A DNA stretch of 64,000 nt from Cardiocondyla obscurior (GCF_019399895.1 NC_091885.1:2516501-2580500); one strand, 5' to 3'. Positions 25,501-37,572 are shown, counted from the stretch's first letter. The notes: generated from the sequence alone by a model not told the origin. Numbers and translations: made by a program.

Positions 25501-26261
25501 ATGACGAATGACGTATGTAGTAGAAAGCCCACGCTTAAACATTATGTTTGGCGTAAAAATAGCTACGTTTAATATTTACGCGAGATACGGAACGCTGTAT
25601 CGCTGACGCATCTGGTCGTGAAACGTTGGAGGAACGAGGAGGGAACGGTAAGGGCGGGAAGGATCCTGTGTCTCAATGGGAATCTCGGGGTACGCACCTG
25701 TGCGCTTTTCAACGGTGAATGGAAAGCCCCTGCCAAAGGGGAAAGGGTCGAAATGAGTGGCTTGCGTCGCCACCGAAGGGTGCGAAAACGCCCTTTTAAA
25801 GAGACACGCACGTGCACGCATCTGTCGCAATCATCTCGGCATTGTCAGGAAGCCATGAGTGATTTAAATACGGTTAAGCTTTCGTTCGGCGCGCCGGGCT
25901 CCCCACACGTTTTTATTCTCGATCTCCGGCATGGGTATCGGCAGGGTTTCACAAACTTCACGCCGCTAGTTTCAATTTTTTTTTTTTATAATAAAATAAT
26001 CGCAGATTCTCATGGAAGAGTCGTGAGGCATTTAAATAACGTATAATATTAGAAGGCGTATTAAAAAAATTTTTAGCTATTGTCCGAGATATATCCGCGC
26101 AATTTAAAGATAATTTGATGTATCGAGAGTTTGCATCAACCTCGCTTTATTTCCTGACGAGATCTAGATAATTTGTGATTAATTAGATATTATAAGCATT
26201 ATTGATGGGAACAGCGGGTCGCGCGCGCGGGACCTAAGCTGGAAATCTCGAACGATGCGAA

Positions 26262-26315
26262 AGACAGACAGACGGACGGATGGATGGACGGGCGAACGGA
26301 CGGACGGACGAACGA
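26262..26315. repeat. Degenerate GACG/GGAC tetramer microsatellite
   Basis: Repeated GACA, GACG, GATG and GAAC tetramers over about 54 bases. Confidence 0.8.
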
Positions 26316-26805
26316 GCGTTACGGAGAGATCAGATCAGGAACGGTAGGTGGTCCATCGAGGCTTGCCAGCATCCACTCTCTTAACAGTCTCGATCTGGGC
26401 ATCTCCTTCAGCTCCCGCACTCTCTCTTCGTCTCGTCGTTCCGGCTCTTCTTTGCCACGTTTTCCATCTACCTCACGCTTCCAACATTCACTTCGCTTCC
26501 CTGTCGTGGCTCTCTCGACTTGCCGTCTCTTTTCCTCCTATCCCCTTTTTCCCCCTTCCATTCTTCTCGTCGCCTTCTTTTCACCGCATCTTCGTCGCAT
26601 TTTTTTTTTTTTTCTCATCATTCTCTCGCTGTGATCTTCCATCACTTCCCCGCTGTCCTAACATCCCGTTCCACCGCCCTTCGCCTCGACGCCGGACGGG
26701 TACACGGAACTCCTCGCTTCTAACACACGATTCAACTACTCTCGGCTACGCCGGCAGCCGATACGAGGTCCATTCTACCTCGGTCCTACGATCGATTTCT
26801 ATATA

Positions 26806-27159
26806 CAGGGTGTCCCATCCCATCTTGGCGGGCTCTCCGAGTTGGGTGGGTCTCGGGGATACAAGTCGATAAGTTCTATTTTATTTTATACATTTCTCAA
26901 CCGTAATTGTGAAGATGATTAAAATGTGTAGCTTGGGAGCGACGGGGGGGGCTGCGGGCGTGTGGGCGCGACAGACGAATGGCGCCGTCGTCTGTCGCGC
27001 TCGCTTACGCGTAGCTTCCTTGTCGCTTTTGCGCTGGACAAATTAATTTTTTTTTTAATTACTATCGTGAATTTTGCAAAACGGCAAAGAACTTGTTGAT
27101 TTGTGTCCGCGAGACCTGTGTGGCTCTGAGAGTTTGTCGGTGTGGGGTGGAACACGCTG
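26806..27159. mobile_element. Diverged palindromic MITE (copy 1 of family at 48.1 kb)
   Basis: It begins TA-CAGGGTGTCCCA and ends ACACGCTG-TA, so it has a TA on each side and TIRs of the mariner type. Its length, 354 bp, matches the 352-bp copy at 48092. The centre is the same hairpin: CGCGACAGACGAATGGCGCC facing GCGCCGTCGTCTGTCGCG. The flanking arms read TAGCTTCCTTGTCGC and GACAAATTAATTTTT as in the other copy. The two arms are much less alike here, so this is an older insertion. It has no coding capacity. Confidence 0.8.
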
Positions 27160-30100
27160 TATATATGTATGCGCGCGGGTCTCTTTCGCGTCGGTGTCGC
27201 TCGGTCCCTACGAGCTATGAGACGAGATCGGCAGCGAGACGGGGCTCGGGGCATTGTGCACGGCCGGGCACTGATCGAATCTCGGGCAAGAATCTCTTCC
27301 TTCTCTCCTCTTTCTCTGTTCGCTCGATCTACGGTCGACACGCGCGTTTCCTTGGCGACTTTTTCCTGTTAAGAACAAACGATGCTTCATTCCGATCCCT
27401 GTCCGAACGCGCGCGCTTTGACCCGATAGGTCGTTACCTCTCAATCAGCTTGGTGGCCCCTTGACGAGACGTGGCCGCCCTTGAAGCGACGGACGGCCCC
27501 GGCCAGAAGTTGTTCGCCGAAATAATGCCGCGGGCAGCACACCAGATGCGGCGTCCGGCACCGTAATTTCATGTAAACAACACACCCTCTTCCCGCGATT
27601 GCCGACGAATTAGAACGGTTACCAACACGCGCCCGCTTTAGCGTCCGATAATGCCGGGGTCTGTCGAAAAACGGTACCGATAGCGGGACCCGTGTTTTCG
27701 AATAATCCTATTTCCCCGTTTTGCACGGACGTCCGGATGATGAAGGCCCTGGAAACGTACACGACTGAAACCGCGAACCGAGCGAGGCTGCAATTATCGA
27801 GGTTGCATCGCGTATCCTAATGCTATTCGCCAGATGGTTCCCGCACGCGGCGGCAGGACGATTACGCAGCGATTTCGCGAGTCCGCAGCGTGGACTTATA
27901 TCACTTCTCTCATATACTTGAAATACTTTTCTCCACTTACGATGCGGAGATTACATTAGCATGATGCGAACTTGTCGGCTGAAACATAACGGCGATCTCG
28001 TCTCGGCTCTCACGTTTCACGGTGTCTTCATAATAAAATTCAGCTTGCGAGATGCATCGGCGAAGTCGAAGGATTCCATTGAAAAGGAATCTCGACGCGA
28101 TTCGCGTTAGAGAAAGAGAGAATCCGTCTGTCCCGCGGCCATGTCCTCGACCCGTTTTACAATCGTCGATAATAATTATTTTTGCGTCACTGGCGGCCGC
28201 CGGCTCGGGAATCGAGTCGAGTTAAGTTCCCGCCGCAGTTCGGCTGGCTGGTTTCCGTTGCCGTGCCGGCAACGCAATTATTTTGTACGACAAAGCGCTT
28301 AACGCGCATAAGTATGTTTTAAATAAATAACACCGCACCGGTTCTCCGCGCGACGTGGTTTTCATACCATCTATCCCACCTGGTGCCGCGCCGCTCAAAC
28401 CTGCATCTACCTGCTCGATTCGGCGTCGACCCCATCGTGCCGTATCTGCGCTAGAATCGTAAAGGCACGAGTTTTACGAGCCGTCCCGTGAAATTAATAC
28501 ACGTGTCTCGCATTCTCTCGAATTTGGTGCCGATTATGTGTCCGGGGAGCACAGGCCACGGGAGAGACCGGTTGGCACGACCGCGATCGCTACGCAATGC
28601 GTTCTCCAACTTTTATTCATTCCTCAGTTTCGGGTTACCTATTCGCCGTGTCGCGCCTGCTAATTGATCGTCGTCCGTGAGGCTCTTGAGCTTACCTCCT
28701 CATTATCGTAATGAACAATAAAGACGGACGTGTGTCGCGTATAATTCTTATATTAAAATATCACAAAGTTAAAATAAGAATAAACGATTGAACGCGTAAC
28801 TCGTTCGTTGTTTTTTTTTTTTTTTTTTTCGCTCTTCGAGTTTTGCTGAAACATTGGCGCCTTTCTGGGTTAATTAGTCGAGATTCTGACACTTTAGAAA
28901 CAGGACGGAACAAATGCTGTTTAAATGCCGTTTATTAAGCAATTTGCTAGCGGCTGTGAACTCGTGTCGTTTACACGCAACGTTCACGCCGTTAATGTAA
29001 CACGATTTCGCTTTCTCTTTTTTGGAAAATCACGAATTGCTAAGTATTGTTCTCTGATCTGTCGTAAGTCTGTGAAACTTGACGCCGTGGCAATTCAACG
29101 GCTCCGCGGAATAATTATTCATTTCGCGCCGACAATGTAACGTATTGGGAAAATATAACGCTTTGTTTCGTAAATCAGTCGCGTCGCTTTGTCATTACGA
29201 AATTGTATCGGTTGACGTACATTTTACGCAAATACTCGAAATAATTCGATATTTTATATAATAATTTTTCTTCAAAAATATCCGCGAAGCACATTCTCGT
29301 GCACTAATATTATTTTTTTATTTTTTATTTTTTTCTTGAAAAATGCACGAGAACGCGTATTTCATAACGTGTTCCTTTGAATTTCGTGCAGTTGAAACTT
29401 GCAATTGATCACTATGCATCGGGAATGGACTCTGAAAGAGATAATTGCGACCAAGTGCCTTGTAACCTTGACAGTTTCGCAAGTGTATTCTATCAATCAT
29501 CGGGCGTGCTAGATTGCAGAATAAATGGTGAAACGCACCTGGTGCGAACATATCTTGTCAGTCTCACGACGTGTACCCTCGGTGCGTTATCCCGTCGATT
29601 AAAAAAATCACAGACCTGTTAAAGCATATATATTGCGCGGTAATCCGATTGAAGGTAAAGCTATTCCCCGTGTAACTCTTCGTGGATGAGAGAAGGTACT
29701 GCCCGATGGCCTCGTAATATCTGGTGACTTCGTCCGGCGATCGTATCGAGCGCGGAACATTTCCCCGCAGCAAACGGGAGCCGCGTTAGCTCTGCCAGCG
29801 CGAAAGTGCACCTACGGGTTCGCGTGTCGCAATCGTCGTGCGTGCTTACACACGCTCGGATATCATTAACCGTTAAGATATATGCCGGGGTGACGAGAAA
29901 TTAATTAGCGAATTACGCTTTCCGCCGGTGGGAACCGGTAATTAAATCAGCCAGATACCAGGGACTCTCGATAAATTTTATCGCGCCCCGCCGTCTTCTC
30001 ATTCTTCGTCCCGAGCCAGATATTGATCCCCGGCGCGCATGCAAATAATAACGCGAGCAAAATGCAAGCTGAATTACCGCTAATGTAGACGCGCGAGATT

Positions 30101-30802
30101 AGTATCGCGTGCGAGATTCCACCGATATCCGCGACCGCTCCGAACACGTGCGTATCTCGGAGCTGTGACAAGACGTCGTGTGCCGCGCGCCGCTCGGCAA
30201 TCATCTCGTAAAAGGACCCTTAGGAGACTCAATTCATTATGCAAAGTTTAACTTACATGTTACGAGATTGAAGACTGGCTCTTAAAGCACCGATACGGTG
30301 TTTGTACTACATCGTCTATAAATCTAAGTCGGCAGTCTAACACCTACTCTATTATAAAAATCGTGGTCATAAAAGCCTGCCCTTGCACCTAACATGTCTG
30401 CCATTATTATTTAATAGTCCCATTATTGTAATTGATAAGTAGCCGGGCCCCGTTTGGCAGGAACTTGCGGTAGCAGCAACATGTTTTATTACGTTAACTA
30501 TTACCGGGGAGGGCGTGTGCGCGGCTTTTCTTACCGCCTCTTTAATGAACGAAACTGCTCGACGTCGGTTTGATAAAAAGATAATTAATATTTAGTACGT
30601 TTTGAATGTTAAATTTTTGGCTCATTGCTGTTATTTCCACTCGGGTAAATTTATCTTTTAAATTATTATTAATCCCCCTCTCCCCCTGTGAGCGCCAGAT
30701 GCATTCGTGAATGCGAACGAGTGGGTGCTTTCGTGTTTTGTGCTCGTTCTTCCTCGTCTAATAGATGTACACTGAAGGCCAGGTATGGCGTTTACCGCGG
30801 CG

Positions 30803-30962
30803 ACGGCGGCTGGCGTACGTGACTTTTCTCTCTTTCGGCCGCCGAGTGCGGGGAGGTGTAGGAGGCCGCGTTCTCCCTCAGTCCTTTGTGACCGGTGCTC
30901 CGCAACACATCTACGCGCGCGCTTCGTGTGAGATTCGACGCACACCACGTCAAGATCACGTA
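30803..30962. repeat. Dispersed repeat, copy 2 (matches 17618-17815)
   Basis: Same ordered blocks as at 17.6-17.8 kb, about 35 bp shorter overall. A strong splice donor lies 40 bp downstream at 31002, so a transcribed leader is possible. Confidence 0.4.
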
Positions 30963-31277
30963 CCCCAGCCGCCGTCCCAGCACCACGAACCATTCCTGAC
31001 GGTGAGTGTACAATGTATCCATACGTAGATAACAATGAGCGTCACCTAAACGTGGTGTGTTATTACGTAAAGCGTGTACGTATTCACCGAAGTCGTGTTT
31101 TCTGTCGAATAGCGACACGTAGGAGGTTTGCCCACGCGATATACGATACTTATTAGATGTGATACGTAAATCTACAGAAGGCGCGATAAGTTAGCACAAA
31201 GAGCGAACATTTAAAACAACGCTTGCTGGCTTCCCAAAGGTCTCCTTTAGAGGTGAGATGAGCTTCGGTGGTGTTGG

Positions 31278-31418
31278 TCAGGCAGGTGGATCTGTAGTGC
31301 TGTCCGGCGAACTACTATTGATAATCGCCGGAGTGATTGGCGCCTTCCTCTTGCGACTCCGTCGGGTCTTCTTCTTCGGAAAAGTCTTGTCCTCAGGTGG
31401 AGCGGAATTATTTTCCAT
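31278..31418 (-). CDS. Possible small basic protein, 46 aa, unknown
   Basis: ATG at 31418 to TGA at 31278. The peptide starts MENNSAPPEDK, then has a strongly basic middle (KKKTRRSRKRK, about 15-25) that looks like a nuclear localisation or nucleic-acid-binding tail, and ends in a Ser/Thr/Pro-rich segment. I do not recognise it. The frame is short enough to be chance, but the composition is unlike the surrounding random frames. It might be a first coding exon or a transposon remnant. Confidence 0.2.
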   Translation of the reverse strand: MENNSAPPEDKTFPKKKTRRSRKRKAPITPAIINSSSPDSTTDPPA

Positions 31419-33746
31419 AAGAAGAAGCTAGTAAGAGCGATTTTTCAAAAAACCTCGGGAGCTATCTCTGTTGATGCTTCACCTTTTCTATTTGTCCGCT
31501 GATTTAAAAGGAAATTTTTACTTTTTTCTTTCTTTTTTCTTAATTTTTATCTATGGGTTTTCGACTGTTGGCGATAGTCGGTCTCGAGCTCGGAATCCGT
31601 GTTTTGGAATTTGACGTGAAGTAAGTGCTACAGTTATTAGCAGTATCCGTGACGACGGAGAGACGAAGAAAAGAGAATGGACGGATCCGGAGGTAGAGTG
31701 GAACAACGAGAATCACCGTAGCAGAAAGAGGCACCGAGAGTAAAGGAGGGTCACGCCTGTCGGCACGAGCTCTTTCGATATCGTCCGCTCTTCACGCAGG
31801 TCTCGTAATTACCCGTCGATCGAGTAGGCGCACTAGTCTCGCTCAGCTGACTTCTATTTCCAGACTTTTTCTTCCCTCCTCCCCCCCCCCCTCTCGATTG
31901 CCGCTACATCGCGCCGCCACGTCTTTCTTTTCACGGATCTCAGCTTTTTCGTCGCATCGCGCGAACCTCGATGGACCCGTTCCCACCCTGTTCACCGGCT
32001 ACGTGACTGCGCGGCCCTCCTGTCAGGAGAGTTACATGTCGTCTGTCTTCAGGTTCGTTTGTGGTAATTACGCCGAGTACGTTGAACCTCACCGCGGCAT
32101 GGATGCACGATTTGAAAGTCTTCGTACATTAAACGTTTTCTATCCTAGACTCCGATACGAGACGAAGATACGCATCTTAACGTTTATCGTCAATGTAAAG
32201 TCTCTCTAAAATTCTTCTCGTAATTAGCGATCCATAATTTCTTACAGGAAAGTCTCGTCAAATCTAATCGACTATCTTGGAGTTGTCAAATCTTTTCTAT
32301 TGACGGCAGCACCGCTTTCACAGACTAATTAGGTTTCTCGTGTAAAGAAATGTCGGCTGGAGAACCACTGTCTCGTAATATCGCACGGTTACATTGGCGG
32401 ATCGTTAATGAGGCATCGATTAAATCGACGAGATATCGAAGGATCATAGGATTCGCGAAGCATTGCGGTAACGAATCGTGAGAGGCCGGTTTTGAAAGTA
32501 TTTCTTAGTCACAAAGGCTATAGTTACACAACGTAAAGAAATATGCATTTTATTTCACCTTGAAATAACGACGCCGATAAAATAAAATGGAATTTTATTC
32601 TTCTTTCGTACGCAGAAATGTGAATTAAATAAAAAAGCAAACGCGAATCGAAAATTTATATTTTACCATTATTCATCGTTGAATCCGCTGTAATATTAAT
32701 CCGCTATGAACTAATCAACGTACTTTTATTTTGGAGAGCAACGTCTCGGTAACATCAATCATATTTTGGCAATCACGTTTCATTATTGTGCAAATTGTTT
32801 ATTGGCAAAATATCTTATCGATAATCGTACTCATACCCCGGCCATCATCGCGTTCCGCGTTATTTTCGTCTCTTTCGCACCTCGTTTCTTTAATCCTTTC
32901 CAAACCAAGATTATTTCGTTTGTCAACCTGTTCTCCGGTTGTTTTTTTTTTTTTTCTTTTCTTTTCTCGTCATCGCAAATCTCCAACTGTTTCTGTCACT
33001 TTACACGGTGTAAACCAAAAAGCAATGTCGCATACAAATTGTTTTTTTAATGGGAGGGGTTGGATTTTTAATACTGGCACATTGAGCCGCCTCTTCCGCG
33101 TGTGCACGCGCACACGCTATTATTTATATAAAAAAAAAGCTGGAAAAAAACCTATCAACCTACGGTCACGTATGCTAGCCGTTGTCGTCGCGGCAAACGC
33201 CAGATCGGTCTTTCAGTGTACATCTACTATTCGCGCGACTCTTCGGTGTTTCTAATTTCACTGGCGGTTATTACCTGGCTTCTAAGGTGGTATATACTTA
33301 AAGTCGACGGTGCGAAATATGCCGCTAGAACCGTTACGAAAACCTGTGCGAGGGACACCCTCGCAAATTCATGCTTGCTGTATTCCTCATTAGAAATAAT
33401 AATTCCGCAAACGCCCACGTGTTCTTCGTGTGCTTGCAAAACGTGCGACCGGCTCCGTTACCGGCTATCTGATCTCGTCAGTCTAAAGTAAAAAATCTGC
33501 GGTCCTACAATTGGGGGGGAGGGGCCCTTCCGGGATTTGTAGATAAATCGCTACCGTCTACTGTTGACATTGAACCGAGATAGACGAAAAAACGAAGGAG
33601 AAAAAGAGAAGAGAAAAAAAAGGTGTGAGGAGAAATGAGTCGAGTAGCGATTTCATACCCCGACTATGCGCGATAATCGTTATTGATACCTTCTAAGAGC
33701 CCTGAAGTGCGATTAATTACGTTCGTCGAATAATTATTTTCGATTT

Positions 33747-33760
33747 GTTGTTATGACAAC
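33747..33760 (+). promoter_or_regulatory. X-box (RFX transcription factor site)
   Basis: The 14-mer GTTGTTATGACAAC fits the X-box consensus RYYNYYWWRRNRAC at every position and is a near-perfect inverted repeat. It lies 184 bp before the ATG of the 885-aa gene, a typical distance for RFX-driven ciliary genes. Site recognition is by eye; binding is inferred. Confidence 0.55.
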
Positions 33761-33944
33761 TATCTGATAACTACTAGTGTCAACTAACCGATTTGATACG
33801 CATGGGTTTAAATTTCAAGTTTAAAAAGTTTGCAAAATTAATGGCGTGATTTGTACGAGCGCATCGTTAACGTCAGTTTAAATTCCTTTTCTAAATTTGT
33901 CGTGTGGTTAACAACACGTTTATATATTAATTTTTACAGTTATA

Positions 33945-36602
33945 ATGGCTTTGAGAAAAAAGATGTTATTAAAAAAAGAACAATTATATATGCTTGAAAT
34001 TCTTATTGACGATCTAAATTTATATTCCGAAAAAGTTATTAATAAACATGATAGTTTAATGATACGTATAAAATTTGTCGATCTCGAACCTGTCAACATC
34101 TCGCCGAAATCGTGCAAAATTAACAAGGTAACTGGAGATTCAAAAAGTGGATTTTCTGATAAACGTATCAATTTTGAGGGCAAAACGTGTCTACTCGTCC
34201 GAACACCGAGCGGTTTAATACAGTCTATAAAATCAACTCCATTAAGTATTAAAGTATACTCGCATTGTAATGAAGAACAGTACAATTTACGAGATAATAC
34301 CCTTTGCGAAGCAACGGCATTCTTACCAGAATTCTGCGACCGCATAACAACTGCAAAAAACAAAATAGATGGATTATCAAAATCACACATATCAACTAAG
34401 ATTTACACCCTAACTGATAAAGATGGAAATTTATGCGGATCTATATCAATGTGTTTGAGATTCTCGTGTTTTGGAAGTTCAATTATAAATCATCTCGCTC
34501 TTCGTGAGAAATCGTTCATACTTGGAGGATTTCCTCTCGGCTGGAAGCTTTCTTGTACAAAAGTCTCTAACGAAGATATAAACGACGAGACAGAATGCGA
34601 CAATGACTCTACATTATTATGTAAAATTTTGGATTCCACGCATTCAAGAATACACGAGCAAGATCATGGAAAAATAAAATGTGAATTGACGAGACCGAAG
34701 TCACCGCCTCGCGTATCGATAGACGACCCGGAATTCGACAGATTAACGAGCGCCGAAAAATTGAACGACTGCAAGTATCGCGGCTTAATTTACGAAACCT
34801 ATCACGACGAGCCGACTTGTTCGTGTCTGCCGACGAACCGATCAACACATCCAATGATATGCCGTTCCGGATGTCTTCGTTCCTGTTGCATGGCTTTAAG
34901 AAATCCCGATGCTCTCTCAAAAAAATTCTCAGCGCTAGCTACATTTGCCCCCGACGATTTTCACTTAAAATCAGATACGAAACAAAATAAGATTCACAAT
35001 GATTCTGCGAGGATGAGAGGTGGCGTAGACACAGATGACAATTACCTAAACGAAGAAATGTTGCAGAATAAAAAATTTTGTACGTGGCAAGATGATATAA
35101 TAAATCAAATGATAAGTGGAAATGATAATACGTCAACTTACGTAATTCCTAAGCCAACGACCGACGTCATATATGAGAACAATTCGCTGTGTCGACCAAG
35201 AGCAGTAGACGAAATTAAAGCGACAAAATGCATCTGTTCCGAAAAAATTTCGACACCTTGTAGAACAAATGCATCTAAGTGCACGAAGAAATCGTGCGTT
35301 GGTGCAGATTGTATGATTCGTGCCTTTAAAGAAGCTCAAGAATTCGTGGATTCTCTCGGCAAGGAGCCTGGTCTGGTGGGTCTCGGTTTAATGGATCCAT
35401 CGGAGAGTCCTTACTTCGGTCGCATCGTAGAAAGGGATTATGCCGCTCAAGAAGGCGAGCAAAAATATCGTGTCTCCGTACCGCCAACTTCGATTCAGTG
35501 TCCTGCGCCGTGCAACAAACAAATTAATAAAATCACCATCTCTACGCCTTACATAGAATCTACTTCCGTAACTACAGCGATTCCAGGACGCCCCGGTGTT
35601 GCACGGGAAACGAAACCAACGTTATTGGGAACACAACCAGCCCCGATTTCCGTCAAATCGAAAAAGAAGGAGAACAAGAAAGAAGAAAAAATTGATAAGC
35701 ACGAGGAGCTGGACGTTATAATCCCCGCGCCCCCGGACATCGAAATTGGTCCGTGCGGCGAACCGAAATGTAAATCTCGCCGAAGGAAGCTTAAAGATAA
35801 CAGACCGGTGCCGGTTGACATCGCCGAGAAAGCACAGGAGGACTCGATGCATCCGACATCGTTAGGTACAATTGCCCCGAAAACTGTGAAAAAAATTATC
35901 GCAAGGGAACGGTATCCGAAGGTTAAAGCGGATACGGGCGGCGATCGCTACAGAGGCCCTATCAAAGTCAGCAGACGAATAATGCGGTACGTTTACTCTA
36001 TCGGAGATGTATATCCCGGGACTAATTACGGTCATAAGAATTGCATCGACCCGCGGCTCAGGGTGCCAGCCAATATGGGCTGGCTGTGGAACACGAGCTC
36101 GACGGAGGGCAAGCTAAAGCCACGAATAGGCTGGAAACCAGGTGCGATCGGCCGCTACCTGAATCAGCTGCTGAAGAAAGCGAAGGGCGCCTCCAAGATG
36201 GAAGATTTTCGGGCAAGATCGATACCCTCGCGCACCAGCCCGCGACGCGGCAAGGTGTTCAAGAGCTTGAGCTACGTGCAGGCGAAACGGGAGGCCGAAG
36301 AGGACGTAAAGCCGCCGCCGACTCTGCATGTTCTTCGTAAAGACGGCACGACTTACGTGACGATGCACCCGATCAGACAGGAAGCCGCGGACGCGTCGCG
36401 AGTGGAGGAACCGACAAAGCCGCTGCAGTTCAAAATCACGCGTAATAAAGACGACTCCTCCGTCGCGTCGAGCTCCACGGCGTCGGATATAGAGATCGAA
36501 TTCTCGCCGCCGGCGGCGTTCAACAGGCAACGCAGGAAGCCCAATGTGATTCACGTGGACACTCAAGTTCGGCAGCAAGAAATTCTCGACGCATATCGCT
36601 AA
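33945..36602 (+). CDS. 885-aa single-exon protein, N-terminal C2-like/MAP10-type domain, probably ciliary or testis
   Basis: Intact frame of 885 codons. The first ATG is preceded by TTTTTACAG, so an intron in the 5' leader may end there. Residues about 14-195 form a domain shared with the 233-aa protein at 46.93 kb: LEILIDDLNL, KTCLLVRTPSGLIQSI and GSISMCLRFSCFGSSI align with its EILIDKLTL, KCCLFVKRPRDLVQGL and GTLHMELVVACLG. The pattern recalls the N-terminal region of MAP10 and similar insect proteins of unknown function; that assignment is tentative. Two Cys-rich clusters follow (about 289-325, including CRSGCLRSCC, and about 415-455), then a Lys/Glu run near 570-590 and a conserved-looking segment GWLWNTSS...PRIGWKPGAIGRYL near 710-740. 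The C-terminus is polar and basic. No signal peptide or membrane segment. The last quarter is clearly more GC-rich than the rest. The upstream X-box suggests ciliary regulation. Confidence 0.85.
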   Translation: MALRKKMLLKKEQLYMLEILIDDLNLYSEKVINKHDSLMIRIKFVDLEPVNISPKSCKINKVTGDSKSGFSDKRINFEGKTCLLVRTPSGLIQSIKSTPLSIKVYSHCNEEQYNLRDNTLCEATAFLPEFCDRITTAKNKIDGLSKSHISTKIYTLTDKDGNLCGSISMCLRFSCFGSSIINHLALREKSFILGGFPLGWKLSCTKVSNEDINDETECDNDSTLLCKILDSTHSRIHEQDHGKIKCELTRPKSPPRVSIDDPEFDRLTSAEKLNDCKYRGLIYETYHDEPTCSCLPTNRSTHPMICRSGCLRSCCMALRNPDALSKKFSALATFAPDDFHLKSDTKQNKIHNDSARMRGGVDTDDNYLNEEMLQNKKFCTWQDDIINQMISGNDNTSTYVIPKPTTDVIYENNSLCRPRAVDEIKATKCICSEKISTPCRTNASKCTKKSCVGADCMIRAFKEAQEFVDSLGKEPGLVGLGLMDPSESPYFGRIVERDYAAQEGEQKYRVSVPPTSIQCPAPCNKQINKITISTPYIESTSVTTAIPGRPGVARETKPTLLGTQPAPISVKSKKKENKKEEKIDKHEELDVIIPAPPDIEIGPCGEPKCKSRRRKLKDNRPVPVDIAEKAQEDSMHPTSLGTIAPKTVKKIIARERYPKVKADTGGDRYRGPIKVSRRIMRYVYSIGDVYPGTNYGHKNCIDPRLRVPANMGWLWNTSSTEGKLKPRIGWKPGAIGRYLNQLLKKAKGASKMEDFRARSIPSRTSPRRGKVFKSLSYVQAKREAEEDVKPPPTLHVLRKDGTTYVTMHPIRQEAADASRVEEPTKPLQFKITRNKDDSSVASSSTASDIEIEFSPPAAFNRQRRKPNVIHVDTQVRQQEILDAYR

Positions 36603-37572
36603 TCGCTCAGCGCATCCGCCTAGTTAACTCAGAGTTTTCACTTTCGAGAAGCATTCCTGCTCGTCCTCGTCCTGACATTAATTGGCCACGCCGATCGGAC
36701 TGCGCGGCGGAATAGTAACGAGGATAAAAACGAATGAGAGAAAAGAGGATGGATCGAGGTGAGAGATGCGCGAGAAGATCCTTGGTTCTCAGGACGAAAG
36801 CGGAAAGAGGTGCGCGAAATCTTAATAGATCGTCGTCCCCGCCGGTCGTCGGGCAAGAAACGCGGTTAGTGCATACAGTCGCAATTTAAACCTTCCAAAA
36901 TTTTTAGAAACCTTACGTGGGAAATAGCAATTATTAAATCTCGCAATTATATTAAACTCAATTCGGAAATTAAAATTGAATTTAAAATACACGTCAACGA
37001 TTTAATTTTTTAAGGTCTTACGCTGGGTCGCTTTTAACTTACAAAGCCAGCGTTATAATAATACAATTTTTAATTAATAATTTGCAAGGTTAAGGTTACA
37101 ATAAAAATATCGTTGGTCCCATTTAGATTTTTTTTTACAGGTGAATTTTATTCTCAAGTAATCACAGAGTAAATTATTTTTTCGCAATGTCATATTATAA
37201 CTACGTTAACGGCCCACACCACGAGCGTATCATTTATTCGATTAACTGCCGTTTCCTAACTCGCGTTGGATCCGAGTTTTTTTTTTTTCCCTTCTATTTC
37301 TCGTTTTATAGCAGAGCAACGATGCGTGGCTACGGATATCTAGTATCTTTCATTTCGCTGTGTCGCGGTTCCACGGTGTTAGACACGGGGGGAACAATCC
37401 TCGGAATTCTCTTTTACCGCGGTTTCATCGTTGGCCACGAAAAAGCGTGGCATACAACTGAATTTAATTGGCTGTACGCTGGATATAATCAACCGCGTCA
37501 TTGTACTCGGCACGTATCAAGAGACGCGGTAGTGTCTTTTCGCTACGTTTTTTCAATCCTTTTTTTATTTCT
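36603..37572. other. 3' flank of the 885-aa gene, no further gene
   Basis: No coding region recognised. An AATAAA at 37100-37105 is the nearest canonical poly(A) signal to the 885-aa gene, about 500 bp past its stop. A poly-T tract lies near 37278-37289. Confidence 0.4.

Larger units (their letters stand above)
21397..26805. other. Non-coding stretch with old repeats
   Basis: No gene supported. The part at 21420-22280 is GC-richer and may be remains of the element that carried the transposase. AT-rich blocks at 21769-21827 and 23310-23368 resemble each other (TTTATTCTTAAATTAAA in both). A 57-bp direct duplication lies at 22403-22516. A tetramer-type simple repeat (GACG/GGAC) lies at 26262-26315, followed by a polypyrimidine island at 26400-26640. 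Confidence 0.5.
27160..33740. other. Non-coding stretch, no supported large gene
   Basis: No open frame here matches a family I know. Notable items are a T run near 28809-28829, a repeat copy at 30803-30962 followed by a strong donor at 31001/31002 (GACG then GTGAGTGTA), a 46-codon basic frame at 31278-31418, and a C run near 31878-31890. It could include non-coding exons or introns. Confidence 0.5.

Noticed and set aside
33920..34390. 156-codon open frame antisense to the 885-aa gene
   Set aside because: Shadow of the coding strand; no recognisable protein features.
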